Positions 17,600 through 26,782 of a stretch of DNA of 64,000 nucleotides are shown one piece after another. The position numbers and the translations under genes were made by a program. Position 1 is the stretch's first letter. Each line of letters opens with the position of its first letter. The notes under the pieces were generated by a model. The model searched no databases, was not told the DNA's origin, and worked only from the letters and a program-made list of their open reading frames with translations. The stretch spans positions 1,800,501 through 1,864,500 of the forward strand of contig NZ_JAUTBL010000001.1 in assembly GCF_030819275.1 (NCBI RefSeq), in the 5' to 3' direction. This DNA is from Agrobacterium larrymoorei (lineage in GTDB: Bacteria; Pseudomonadota; Alphaproteobacteria; Rhizobiales; Rhizobiaceae).

Positions 17600-19573
17600 G
17601 TGGAGACGTTCTTCTATCTCAGTGAGCTCCAGTCGAGTTTCGCCCACATTGCCCTCGCAATGGGATTTGCTCTTCTCCTGCCGCATTTGCTCTACAGCAA
17701 AAACTGGACACACAGGACGGTTCTGTTCGGCATCGGAATGGTGCTCGCCGTGCGATACATCTGGTGGCGAGGCACTGCGACTCTCGCACCGTTCGGTTGG
17801 ACATTCGACTGTCTTTTCAGCTGGTCCTTCTTCGCGCTGGAAGCTTTGTCCGTCCTCTCTTCATTGAGCGCCTTCACGATCTTGACGCGAACGAGTGAGC
17901 GTTCTTCTGAAGTTGAGCGGCACAGGTCGTGGTGGGTGCCTGCGCCCCCTCCCAAAGTGGCTGTCATGATTGCCACTTATAACGAGGATCAAACCGTTCT
18001 GGAAAGGACGATTGTCGGTGCAAAAGCCAGCGATCACCCAGACGTTCAGGTGCTCGTTCTGGACGATGGGCGCCGAGACTGGCTGCGCGATTTCTGCCAG
18101 GAGCATGATGTCCGGTATCTCCGCAGACCAGACAATAAGGGTTCCAAGGCCGGCAACATCAATCATGCCCTCGACGTTTTGGCGAGAGACGATGCCCCAC
18201 CGGATTTCATCGCGGTGCTGGACGCGGACTTTGTTCCGCATACGGACTTCATCTCACGAGCGCTTGCCCTTTTCCATGATGATGCGGTGGGACTTGTGCA
18301 AACGCCTCAGCACTTCTTCAACCCGGATCCCATTCAGCATAATTTAGGATTGAGCCGTTCCTACCCAGACGAGCAGCGTTTTTTCTTCGATCACCTTCAG
18401 CCGAGCCGCGACGCGTGGGGAATTGCTTTTTGTTGCGGAACGTCCTCGGTGATCCGGTGGAAGGCCGTGCAGGCGGCTGGCGGCTTCCCTACGGACAGCA
18501 TTACGGAAGACTTTATGCTGACACTGCAGTTGCAGGAGCACGGCTATCGGACGGTTTATCTCAACGAAGCATTGACCGAGGGCCTGGCTCCAGAAGGACT
18601 GAAGGAATATGTTACGCAGCGCGCGCGATGGTGCCTGGGGCTGATGCAGATCGCACGTGGCAGACTAGGCCCGTTTGCATCCAACAACCTGCGTCTGCGA
18701 GATCGTTGGAGCGTGCTGGATTCCGTTTTTTTCTGGCTGACGACATTCACCTTCCGTATCGCGTCGATGACATTCCCTCTCCTTTACTGGTTCTTCAACG
18801 TGACGGTGGTCAATGCCTCCGTCCCGGAGGTCATCAGCTACTTCGGCACATATATGGTCTGGATTCTGTTTGTGCTGAACTTCATCTCATCGGGGATGGT
18901 CATACCGATCGTCAACGATGTCAGCCAGTTGCTGGGTGCGATCCCCATATCGCGTGCCGCTATTGTGGGCTTGATAAAGCCCAAGGGGCACCCTTTCAGC
19001 GTCACGGCAAAGGGGGGAGACCGGACCAAGGTCGTTGTGCAGTGGAGGCTCATGCGGCCATTCATTATTCTGACCTCGCTCACCATCATCGGCATATTGA
19101 TAGGACTCATGTCCGACCGTTTTGCGTTTAACGATGCAGGTGACGGCAAGGTCATCATCCTGTTCTGGACCGTCTATAATCTCGTCATCCTTGCAGTCAC
19201 CTTAGCAGTCTGCATAGAGCTCCCGAGATTGGAGAAACATTATGCGGACCGTCCCGAGCGCGTGGTGATCAACCTAGGCGGCAAGCTGAAACGTGTGTGG
19301 ATGACGGATCTGACGCAGGAAACGGCCCGACTGCGGGGCTTGAATGCGAATGTCGCCACAAAGATCATCATGAAGATCAACGGGATAGGGGATTTCGAGG
19401 CGACCGTTCTCGAGCAAGCGGACGACGGCGTCGTCGTTTCTCTCGGTCTTGCAGAGACACAGTATCAGATCCTGCTAAAACGCCTCTATGCGCAAGGCGC
19501 CGTTCCAAGCGTCACCTCCACAAGGCTGTCGGCGATCCTGAAGGATGCTACCGCCCGTCTTGCCCGTCCATAG
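17600..19573 (+). CDS. bgsA: processive family-2 glycosyltransferase with degenerate PilZ-like tail, BgsA-like glucan synthase
   Basis: Protein of 657 residues from a GTG at 17600, 3 nt after the upstream stop. Membrane segments near the N-terminus precede the catalytic domain with all processive GT2 signatures: DDG (155-157), DAD (208-210), FCCGTSSVIRW (277-287), TED (302-304) and QRARW (340-344). More membrane segments and the loop FSVTAKGGDR (466-475) follow. The C-terminal about 110 residues resemble PilZ in position, but the expected RxxxR and D/NxSxxG are replaced by RPER (551-554) and DLTQE (570-574). Sinorhizobium BgsA is activated by c-di-GMP through a non-canonical C-terminus, which this fits. 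Product is inferred to be a beta-glucan. The last 26 nt overlap the convergent sensor gene. Confidence 0.8.
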   Translation: METFFYLSELQSSFAHIALAMGFALLLPHLLYSKNWTHRTVLFGIGMVLAVRYIWWRGTATLAPFGWTFDCLFSWSFFALEALSVLSSLSAFTILTRTSERSSEVERHRSWWVPAPPPKVAVMIATYNEDQTVLERTIVGAKASDHPDVQVLVLDDGRRDWLRDFCQEHDVRYLRRPDNKGSKAGNINHALDVLARDDAPPDFIAVLDADFVPHTDFISRALALFHDDAVGLVQTPQHFFNPDPIQHNLGLSRSYPDEQRFFFDHLQPSRDAWGIAFCCGTSSVIRWKAVQAAGGFPTDSITEDFMLTLQLQEHGYRTVYLNEALTEGLAPEGLKEYVTQRARWCLGLMQIARGRLGPFASNNLRLRDRWSVLDSVFFWLTTFTFRIASMTFPLLYWFFNVTVVNASVPEVISYFGTYMVWILFVLNFISSGMVIPIVNDVSQLLGAIPISRAAIVGLIKPKGHPFSVTAKGGDRTKVVVQWRLMRPFIILTSLTIIGILIGLMSDRFAFNDAGDGKVIILFWTVYNLVILAVTLAVCIELPRLEKHYADRPERVVINLGGKLKRVWMTDLTQETARLRGLNANVATKIIMKINGIGDFEATVLEQADDGVVVSLGLAETQYQILLKRLYAQGAVPSVTSTRLSAILKDATARLARP

Positions 19574-20699
19574 GCTGCTTTGCCTTGTCTGTGTCGTCGG
19601 GCCGGTCCATGTTTGCCTGCATCCTTGAGATCGCCGAGCCGATGGTTGCAAGCTCGGAGGTTCTGTAGCTCTCATAGGGGTAGACGTCCTCTCCGTCGGC
19701 GACGGCCTTCGCACTGTTGGCGAGATGATGGAATGGACGAATGAAGGAAATGATGAACAGCGATGTCAGGACAAGAAGAAACAGGCAGAGCATGGCGAGG
19801 TTGAAAAGGAGCTGGCTGGAGAAGCTGCTCGCTGGCTCGCTAATCGCATTCGCATCGATCCTTGCGACGATCGACCATCCAAACTTGGGGAGGGTACGAT
19901 AGCTGGCCTCAGGCAGCGTTGCGACGAAATAGTTTTTTCCATCGGGCCAAACTTCCAGGCTGACACCCGTCGCCCCGGTTCTCGCTCTTCCGAGGCTTGG
20001 CAGATCCAGGTTGAGGATGCTCTGCTCCTCAGAGGATATCACGGCGGTACCCTCCGGGTTCACAATAAACACGCCAACGTTAAGCGCGTTGCTCAACTCC
20101 TCCACGTAGGTTTTAGCCCATTCCAGATTGAGATGGAGGCCAAGAACGCCAACCACAGTTTGGTCAGCACCTGCAATGGGTTTGGCCATGTCAAGAAATC
20201 TCAGGGGTTCCCCGTTCTCCAAGGCAGGGAGCTTTGACGCAAGGAGTACCGCTTCATGGGCGTCACCCGCAAAATCCCCCTGGAGACCTTGCTGAAACCA
20301 TGGACGAGTAGAGACGTCTTCTCCTCTAAGAAGACCATTCGATGCCACTTGGACGCGTCCGTCACTCCCTGCATACCCAGCCCAGGAGATGATCTGGCCT
20401 GTGCCGACGAGTGTCGAGAGGTTGTCCTGGATGTTCGCCGGTTCGGTGACGGAAAGCGATTTCGCCAGGATTTCGAGGTTGGCCCATTCTCTGTAGAGGG
20501 AGGCGGCAAAAGCCGTCTGCACCCCTCGGGCTCGTGTTTCGACAGCGGTGCGTAGGCTCAACTCCTGAAAGCTCCGAACCTTATCGTTGACAACATTGAA
20601 TACGATTGCGGCTCCGACGAGGAGGCAGACAAGCATAAAACCTATCGTAATCAGAGTAAGCGACGGCAGCCGGCTTTTTGCGAGGGTGGGCTTGGGCAC
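19548..20699 (-). CDS. membrane dCache-HAMP sensor protein without output domain
   Basis: Protein of 383 residues. One membrane segment near residues 16-36, a periplasmic double-Cache region (about 40-285) containing WAGYAGSDGRVQVASNGL, DVSTRPWFQQGLQGDF and FLDMAKPIAG, a second membrane segment (about 300-320), then a HAMP-like linker (FIRPFHHLANSAKAVADGEDV). The chain ends soon after (residue 383) with no kinase, GGDEF or chemotaxis domain. It converges on and overlaps the end of the bgsA-like gene by 26 nt. A stand-alone sensor could work by contact with a partner, possibly affecting glucan synthesis; this is inference. Truncation of a former diguanylate cyclase is an alternative. Confidence 0.8.
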   Translation of the reverse strand: MPKPTLAKSRLPSLTLITIGFMLVCLLVGAAIVFNVVNDKVRSFQELSLRTAVETRARGVQTAFAASLYREWANLEILAKSLSVTEPANIQDNLSTLVGTGQIISWAGYAGSDGRVQVASNGLLRGEDVSTRPWFQQGLQGDFAGDAHEAVLLASKLPALENGEPLRFLDMAKPIAGADQTVVGVLGLHLNLEWAKTYVEELSNALNVGVFIVNPEGTAVISSEEQSILNLDLPSLGRARTGATGVSLEVWPDGKNYFVATLPEASYRTLPKFGWSIVARIDANAISEPASSFSSQLLFNLAMLCLFLLVLTSLFIISFIRPFHHLANSAKAVADGEDVYPYESYRTSELATIGSAISRMQANMDRPDDTDKAKQPMDGQDGR

Positions 20700-21136
20700 T
20701 GAATATTCCTTTGCAACGTCTACCGGACATTAAATTCCCCGGAAGGTTGCAGCAATCTGCCGATTATAACGGGTCGTTTATCCGTCCGTAGTCACACTCA
20801 TCGTCGCTCGTCAGGAGAGGCTGCTACTTTCGCCATCGGGTTTGCATAGTCAGTTGGTCGATCAAGGCGACAATCCTGCCGGTTGGCAAAAGACGTCCTT
20901 ACTCTCTCAAAGCTTCGTGAGTGGTGGCGAATGTCTCGGCGAGTTCGGTCAGCGTTGCGCCCGTCGTGATGATACTGGCCATAAGAGGATCATCGATAGG
21001 GCGAAGGCAGGCAGCAGAGGACGGGCGACGTACCTTTCGTCTGCCTTAATCTGGATGCGTTTGACGCCGACCTTGATCTTCGCTTCTCAAGATTCTCGCG
21101 GCCAGGGTGCTGACGGTATGGCGCCGTCAATATCCC
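20700..21136. other. intergenic region between dCache sensor and TetR genes
   Basis: About 437 bp with no credible gene. It contains the promoter of the dCache sensor. On the minus strand from about 21010 to 20830 short open frames separated by stops read like a decayed coding sequence, but the family is not recognised. Confidence 0.4.
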
Positions 21137-21832
21137 TCAGTCCTGTCCGAACCCTTTTAGGATGATATCGATGATCCTTTTCACTTGGCTCTCGTCAAGC
21201 GCATAGGCTGGAAGGGGCGGCAGCTTCTGGTTATTTTCAAGTGAGAGAAGCTCAAAACGCCTGGAAACCGGGTCGAGATTGGCCAGCATATGGATCGCAG
21301 AACCGCGCGCGAATTCATACTGCCAGATCGCCTCGTCTCTCGAATAGCGAGGAAAGGTTCGGCAGATCGCATCGATAAAGCGACGGGCGACATGCTCGTT
21401 CAACCCGAATGCGTCGTACCCGGCTCGCGCATCGACGCGCATCTGGAAAATATTTCGCACATAAAGGCTACCGCCATCCTGTGACCGTGAGACCGTCAGA
21501 ATAGGCTCGATCAAAGCTTCGAGAATCTGGCGTGGCTGAAGCGGCTGGCCATTTGCTGCCTTTTCGAGCTTATCGAGTTGCGCCAGTCTCTCGCGGTTGA
21601 CATCGCCGGTAATCTCCTGCGTAGCCAAGCGTACCAGCGCATCCTTGGACTGGAAGTAGTAATTGACCGCCGCTCCATTTGCGCCGGACGCAGCGGTGAT
21701 ATCGCGCACAGTCGTTCCGTTCGGCCCCTTGCGCGCCACCAGTTCCTTCGCCGCGCTCAGTATGGTCTGGCGCGTCAGGTTGCGCCTCTGGGCTCCGTCC
21801 TCTTCCCCTTCGGGATCGTTGATAAATTCCAT
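21137..21832 (-). CDS. TetR/AcrR family transcriptional regulator
   Basis: Protein of 231 residues from ATG 21832, preceded by GGAGG at 9 nt. The N-terminal helix-turn-helix reads TRQTILSAAKELVARKGPNGTTVRDITAASGANGAAVNYYFQSKD (about residues 19-63), the TetR signature. The C-terminal ligand domain has the TetR_C type helices ending in LSLENNQKLPPLPAY. It is divergent from the deacetylase-MFS-amidase genes with 112 bp between starts. That gap carries a perfect palindrome (21908-21936), the likely operator, so it probably represses those genes until an inducer is bound. Confidence 0.9.
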   Translation of the reverse strand: MEFINDPEGEEDGAQRRNLTRQTILSAAKELVARKGPNGTTVRDITAASGANGAAVNYYFQSKDALVRLATQEITGDVNRERLAQLDKLEKAANGQPLQPRQILEALIEPILTVSRSQDGGSLYVRNIFQMRVDARAGYDAFGLNEHVARRFIDAICRTFPRYSRDEAIWQYEFARGSAIHMLANLDPVSRRFELLSLENNQKLPPLPAYALDESQVKRIIDIILKGFGQD

Positions 21833-21907
21833 GCCTCGCTACCTCCGTGCCGATCAGGTCTAACTAAAAAAAACTGCTTGCACTACCTTTTGTTTGAAGA
21901 TAACGAT

Positions 21908-21936
21908 TAAAACAGATGTTTGAATTATCTGTTTTA
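21908..21936. promoter_or_regulatory. perfect 10-bp inverted repeat, probable TetR operator
   Basis: Arms TAAAACAGAT (21908-21917) and ATCTGTTTTA (21927-21936) are exact reverse complements with a 9-nt spacer. The site lies 8 nt before the first deacetylase start and about 75 nt before the divergent TetR start. A possible -35 TTGCAC at 21878-21883 lies upstream. Position and symmetry fit an operator that controls both directions. Confidence 0.7.
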
Positions 21937-21944
21937 GGCGGTGG

Positions 21945-22893
21945 ATGATGCTGATGCAGAGCGCGGGTCAGGAGCGCCCGGTCGATACGGGCGACTATGT
22001 TTATGCACCGATACGCGGCAGACCCCATCTCGGAATGCCTGGCGATGCGCAACTTGCCTTCTGGGTCGCTCCGAACATCGAACATTATGAATGGATGCCG
22101 CCCGTCAACCCGAACCGGCATCCATGGCCGCGGGTGATGCCTGACGTACTGAACTATTCCGTTCGCGATTTCGGCAACCGGATTGGCTTCAGGCGGATCT
22201 CTGACGAGATGGCGAAGCGAAACATCCGGGGCTCGGTATCGCTGTCTGTTGCAGTGTGCGACCACTTTCCCGACATCATCAAGCGCTGTAACGATCTCGG
22301 CTGGGAGCTTTTCAGTCACGGAGTCTATAATAGCCGCTACTTTTACGGCATGAGCCCGGAAGAGCAGCGTCACGTCATCATAGACAGCCGCGAAACGCTG
22401 GCCAGGGTGGGGCAGACACTGGATGGCTGGCTGACCCCGGCGATCACACCCGATCTGGAAACGCAGGAAATCCTTGCGCAGGAAGGTGTGCGCTACACGC
22501 TGGACTATTTTCACGACGAACAGCCTATGCCGCCCGCTGAAGCTCAAGACCGGTAAGCTGATCTCGATACCCTATTCGATCGAGATGAACGACACGCCGA
22601 TGGCACACTGGCACAATATGTCGGTGGCCGAAATCCTTGCCTCCCTCAAGGCGCAGTTTGACCGCCTATATGCCGAAGGCGCCGAAAATCCACGCGTCAT
22701 GTGCTTTGCCATTCATCCTTTCGTCTTGGGTCAGGCGCACCGCATCGATGCTTTCGCGGCATTTCTCGATTATGTGAAGTCGCACGATAGGGTCTGGTAT
22801 CCCACAGGCCGTGAGATTGCTGACTGGTACTATGATCGTCACTATGACGTGGTGAGCGATTGGCTCGCTGCTGTTGAGGGAGCGCGCGGATGA
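21945..22893 (+). pseudogene. PuuE/allantoinase-type polysaccharide deacetylase family protein, single frameshift
   Basis: The reading frame opens at ATG 21945 and gives a protein matching the CE4/PuuE class: QLAFWVAPNIEHYEW, NYSVRDFGNRIGFRRISDEM, WELFSHGVYNSRYF. It runs into a stop at 22554-22556, while the +1 frame continues the same protein from KLKTGKLISIPYSIEMND to HYDVVSDWLAAVEG, ending at 22893. One extra C in the CCC run at 22533-22535 explains the break; removing it restores 315 codons, close to the intact downstream paralog (311). It may be a true inactivation, a recent mutation or a sequencing error. The family hydrolyses C-N bonds, as in allantoinase PuuE; substrate unknown here. 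Confidence 0.85.
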
Positions 22894-23825
22894 TTCTTCC
22901 CACTGGTCCCAGCTATCTCGAAACTCCACTGCGCCGTGACAACCAAATGGACCACGATTTCTACGGCTTTCGCGACACCTGGAGTGAAAAACGTCTGACC
23001 TGGCAGAACGGTGCCAGGCTGGGTGTATGGCTGCAGATCGCGGTCGAATGGTTTCCCTTGAATATCAGCGGTAAGCCGTTTCTGCCGGTCGGTGCTCCGA
23101 ACCGGCCCTGGCCGGATAGCGAGACCTACACGCAGCGTGACTATGGGAACCGTGTCGGCATTTACCGGATGATGGACGCCTTGAAGGCGAGGGGGCTTTC
23201 GGCTTCCATGCTCGTCAATGCCCGTCTCGCGAAGCGTTATCCCATCCTCATGCGATCTATCCTGGATGACGGCTTCGATGTGGTCGCCGCAGGTCTCGAT
23301 GCTGGTGCGATTCATCACGAAGGGCTGGCGGAAGACGAAGAGCGGGCGATGATTGCCGAAGCTCTCGCGATCTTTGCGGGTTTTGGTGTGTCACCCATTG
23401 CATGGCACTCGCCATCCTGGTCGCAATCCACGCGAACGCCGCGGCTGCTTCTCGAAGCGGGTCTGAAAGCCATGGCCGACTGGGCGAATGATCAGGCGCC
23501 TTATCTGTTCGAGACCGGAGCTGGCAGCATCATCTCGCTGCCAGCGACGATGGAACTCTCAGACCGCGAAATGATCATGCTGCGTAAGCAGAATCTTGCC
23601 GATGTGGAGGAGAGCTTCATCGCAGCCGCCAGGCGTCTGTGGAATGAGGCGCGCGACAGCGGCCATGGCCGTCTGCTGACGCTGAATGTTTCGCCTTGGT
23701 TGATGGGCCAGCCTTATCGCGCTGCCGCCTTTGAACGTATTCTCGATGCCCTATTCGCTCTCGACGGAACCGTTTCCGTTGGGGTTCCTGAGATCATTGC
23801 CGCAACCGACGGCCTTACACCCTAA
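22890..23825 (+). CDS. PuuE/allantoinase-type polysaccharide deacetylase family protein
   Basis: Protein of 311 residues; its ATG overlaps the stop of the preceding frameshifted paralog (ATGA). Conserved blocks include RLGVWLQIAVEWFPL, YTQRDYGNRVGIYRMMDALKARG, SPIAWHSPSWSQS and SIISLPATMELSDREM, the order seen in CE4-fold proteins of the PuuE/metal-independent allantoinase group. It lacks a signal peptide and should be cytoplasmic. The tandem arrangement with a related but divergent copy suggests two subunits or two specificities. Neighbours (exporter, amidase, amino acid-type importer) point to catabolism of an imported amide or ureide rather than cell wall modification. Confidence 0.8.
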   Translation: MILPTGPSYLETPLRRDNQMDHDFYGFRDTWSEKRLTWQNGARLGVWLQIAVEWFPLNISGKPFLPVGAPNRPWPDSETYTQRDYGNRVGIYRMMDALKARGLSASMLVNARLAKRYPILMRSILDDGFDVVAAGLDAGAIHHEGLAEDEERAMIAEALAIFAGFGVSPIAWHSPSWSQSTRTPRLLLEAGLKAMADWANDQAPYLFETGAGSIISLPATMELSDREMIMLRKQNLADVEESFIAAARRLWNEARDSGHGRLLTLNVSPWLMGQPYRAAAFERILDALFALDGTVSVGVPEIIAATDGLTP

Positions 23826-23847
23826 CAGCCCGTCGTAGAGATTAGCC

Positions 23848-25269
23848 ATGTCGCAACAACCCCGCCCGAGCGGGGAAGGTAGCCTATTGCTGCTTTCCCT
23901 GTCGATTTCGGTCGCCTTTCTGATGGAGACGCTGGACAGCACGATCATCGTGCCGGCTATCCCTGCCATGGCCGCCGATTTCGGGGTTGAACCACTGCGG
24001 ATCAATCTGGCGATTTCCCTTTATCTCGTTGCGCTCGCAGCCATGATCCCGGCCAGCGGCTGGCTTGCCGATCGCTTCGGTGCAAAGCGGATATTCCTTT
24101 GGGCCATGGCCGGTTTCATGGTGGCGTCAATTGGCGCCGCTCTGTCCGTTTCGCTTGAAATGCTGGTGGGCATGCGGATCCTGCAGGCTGTCGCCGGCGC
24201 TTTGATGACCCCCGTTGGGCGCCTCCTGTTGATCCGTTCGGTGCGCAAGGAAGAACTCGCCGCAGCAATCGGGTGGATGTCCATGCCGGCTCTCGTCGGT
24301 CCCGTTCTCGGTCCGCTGGTGGGCGGTTATATCGTCACCTATGCGAGTTGGCCGTGGATATTTCTCGTAAAGATGCCATTCGGAATTGCGGGTCTTATTC
24401 TTGCTGCACGCATGTTGCCGCCGGACAGACCCAATCCGCCCGGTTCCTTCGATGTCGCTGGCTTCGTCTATTGCGCCGTTTGTCTGGGCGCGGCGCAGCT
24501 TCTCCTCGACCAATTGGTGCATGTCTTCCTGCCCGTTCCTGCCATCGCCACGCTCTTCGCAGCCGTCCCCGTTATGGCCGTGGCATTCCTGTGGCACTCA
24601 CACCGTCGGCAGCGTCCGGCACTTGATCTGACACTGCTGAGACTTCCTCTGTTTCGCGTCGGCTTTTTCGCTGGCGGTCTTTCGCGACTTGGCCTCAATG
24701 CCTTGCCCTTTCTGCTGCAATTGCAACTGCAACTCGGTTTCGGCTGGTCTGCGGCCCGTGCCGGCTGGATCGTCTTTATCGTCGCCGCCGGAGCCCTGGT
24801 GTTCAAACCGTTGATGCGTCGCGTTCTTGCCGCCTTCGGCTTTCGGACAACTTTGTCCGTCAACGCGCTGCTTGGCGGTGCAATAGCGGCGATCCTTGCG
24901 TCTGTCGGGCAGCAAACCCCCACGGTGGCAATCGGGGTGCTGGTGTTTGGCTTCGGCCTGTGCCGCTCGCTGCAATTCAACACCGTCAACACATTGCTGT
25001 TTGCCGAAATCCCGAGCGAACGCCAGAGCGCCAGCACCGCTCTTGGCGGCGTAGGGCAGCAATTGTCGATGGGGCTCGGCATTTCTGTCGCCGCTGTTCT
25101 CGTGGTGCAATTCCAGAACGCGGGTTTCACCGTTCCGTCACAGGCAATGTCCTCCGCGATGTTTGTCGTTGCAGGGCTGACCGCCATTTCCGGTCTGCTC
25201 TTTCTTCGCCTGCATCCTGCCGATGGTGCGGTTGTCAGCCGTCACCGCATCTATATCCAGAAAAGTTGA
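23848..25269 (+). CDS. MFS transporter, DHA2 (EmrB/QacA) type
   Basis: Protein of 473 residues with about 14 hydrophobic segments, as in the DHA2 family. The signature for the first segment is SVAFLMETLDSTIIVPAIPAMAADF, followed by motif A GWLADRFGAKRIFLWAMAGF and motif C AMASWP-type glycine-rich segment around PALVGPVLGPLVGGYIVTY. It is a proton-driven exporter of the inner membrane. Its place between deacetylase and amidase genes under a TetR-type operator suggests efflux of an amphiphilic or toxic substrate or product of this module. Confidence 0.9.
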   Translation: MSQQPRPSGEGSLLLLSLSISVAFLMETLDSTIIVPAIPAMAADFGVEPLRINLAISLYLVALAAMIPASGWLADRFGAKRIFLWAMAGFMVASIGAALSVSLEMLVGMRILQAVAGALMTPVGRLLLIRSVRKEELAAAIGWMSMPALVGPVLGPLVGGYIVTYASWPWIFLVKMPFGIAGLILAARMLPPDRPNPPGSFDVAGFVYCAVCLGAAQLLLDQLVHVFLPVPAIATLFAAVPVMAVAFLWHSHRRQRPALDLTLLRLPLFRVGFFAGGLSRLGLNALPFLLQLQLQLGFGWSAARAGWIVFIVAAGALVFKPLMRRVLAAFGFRTTLSVNALLGGAIAAILASVGQQTPTVAIGVLVFGFGLCRSLQFNTVNTLLFAEIPSERQSASTALGGVGQQLSMGLGISVAAVLVVQFQNAGFTVPSQAMSSAMFVVAGLTAISGLLFLRLHPADGAVVSRHRIYIQKS

Positions 25270-25276
25270 ACGTTCT

Positions 25277-26782
25277 ATGCCAGAAGTCAGAACAAGCACC
25301 CACTCCACGACCGCGATCGAGACCAGCCATGACGCCGCTGCGCTCTGCCCTGCAAGTTTAAGTGTGGCGGATGCGTCGCGCCAGATCGACGCAGGCCTTC
25401 TGTCCCCAGTTACACTTCTCGAGGCAGTGCTCGCGCGCATCGACAACTTGGACCCAATCATCCATTCCTATTTGCGTCATGACCGCGCTGCGGCCCGGCA
25501 GGCGGCCCAGGCAGCAGCGGAACGGGCAGGGCGCAAACGGCGTCTCGGGCCGCTCGATGGCATACCCTTTGCGGTGAAGGACAATATCTATACTCGCGGG
25601 CTGGAAACGACCGCCGGTTCACGCGTCCCGCAAAAGCATGATCCATCCATCAATGCGACCTTGGTGTCCCGGCTCCAGGCGGTGGGCGCTGTCCTCGTCG
25701 GAAAACTCAACACCTGGGAATATGGCACTGGGACGGGCGCGGTTTATGAAGATCTTCCTGTGCCTGCTGCCCGCAATCCGTGGAATCCGGCCCATTATAC
25801 TGGCGGTTCCTCCAGTGGCTCTGGGGCCTCCGTTGCAGCGGGGACCGCTCTTTTCGCGATTGGCACCGATACGGGCGGCTCCGTTCGTCTTCCTGCTGCC
25901 GCCTGTGGCGTCGTCGGCTTCAAGCCTACTTTTGGTCGTATCAGCCGCCACGGCATCATGCCCAACTGCTGGAGCTTCGATACTCCGGGCCCGATTACGC
26001 TGACCGTGGAGGATTCAGCGCTCGTCTATGACGCCATAGCGGGATACGACCCAGAAGATCCGGTCAGCCTTGATGCCGAGGCAGAGCCCCTGGCGGGTGC
26101 GCTCAACGCCAGAGCGTCACGATTGAAAGTCGGTTTCGTACGCACGCTCGGCGCAGATCACGGCTCGATGGATCCTACCATTCTCGCCGCTCTCGACGAG
26201 GCTGCGGAAGCGTTGCGGGCAGCCGGCGCCGATGTCAGGGAGATTGCGCTGCCCATACCGGCTGCCGATTACAGGGCGATCAGCGTCCCCATCAACCGCA
26301 GTGAAAGCTTTTCTATTCATGAGCGGGATTATCTCGAACATCGAGATCTTATGGGCCGTTCTCTGCGCGAGAAACTGGAAGTCGGCATGTATATGCGCGC
26401 TGCCGATTATCTTGCGGCCTTGCGTCAGCGGCGCGCACTCGTTGCCGCCACGGACAGCGTTTTCGGCGAGGTGGACGTGATGCTTCTGCCAATGACCTCG
26501 CGCGCCGCCCCGCGGGTGGACGATCAAGCCGCGGTGACGGATTTCACCACGGGGTCGGCCGGAAGTCCTTTTTCGCTGACTGGGCATCCGGCACTGTCCC
26601 TGCCAGCAACCATCAATCAGGAAGGCTTGCCGGTTGCTGTTCAGCTGGCTTCTGGATTTCGAAAGGAAGCAGTTCTCCTCGCTGCGGCATCCATGCTTCA
26701 GCACCATTTCAATCCGTCGCCGCGCCGCGCCGATCCGGCGCATATGATCGCTCTTCACCTGCGACAGGGTACCGCACAATGA
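25277..26782 (+). CDS. amidase signature family enzyme (GatA/AtzF-like)
   Basis: Protein of 501 residues from ATG 25277; the open frame extends 18 codons upstream into the MFS gene, without a ribosome site. The Ser-cisSer-Lys triad of the amidase signature family is visible: K in GIPFAVKDNIY, cis-Ser in the GGSSSGSGASVAAG block, nucleophile Ser in GTDTGGSVRLPAA. HGIMPNCWSFDTPGPI and LTGHPALSLPA complete the pattern. It hydrolyses a linear amide or urea-type bond. The next gene, 65 codons, overlaps its stop by four bases. AtzE/AtzF, which degrade biuret derivatives and allophanate, are related, so a ureide substrate is plausible but unproven. Confidence 0.9.
   Translation: MPEVRTSTHSTTAIETSHDAAALCPASLSVADASRQIDAGLLSPVTLLEAVLARIDNLDPIIHSYLRHDRAAARQAAQAAAERAGRKRRLGPLDGIPFAVKDNIYTRGLETTAGSRVPQKHDPSINATLVSRLQAVGAVLVGKLNTWEYGTGTGAVYEDLPVPAARNPWNPAHYTGGSSSGSGASVAAGTALFAIGTDTGGSVRLPAAACGVVGFKPTFGRISRHGIMPNCWSFDTPGPITLTVEDSALVYDAIAGYDPEDPVSLDAEAEPLAGALNARASRLKVGFVRTLGADHGSMDPTILAALDEAAEALRAAGADVREIALPIPAADYRAISVPINRSESFSIHERDYLEHRDLMGRSLREKLEVGMYMRAADYLAALRQRRALVAATDSVFGEVDVMLLPMTSRAAPRVDDQAAVTDFTTGSAGSPFSLTGHPALSLPATINQEGLPVAVQLASGFRKEAVLLAAASMLQHHFNPSPRRADPAHMIALHLRQGTAQ

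Noticed and set aside
21864..22547. 227-codon minus-strand open frame opposite the first deacetylase
   Set aside because: It mirrors conserved deacetylase coding sequence on the plus strand and its product has no family features.
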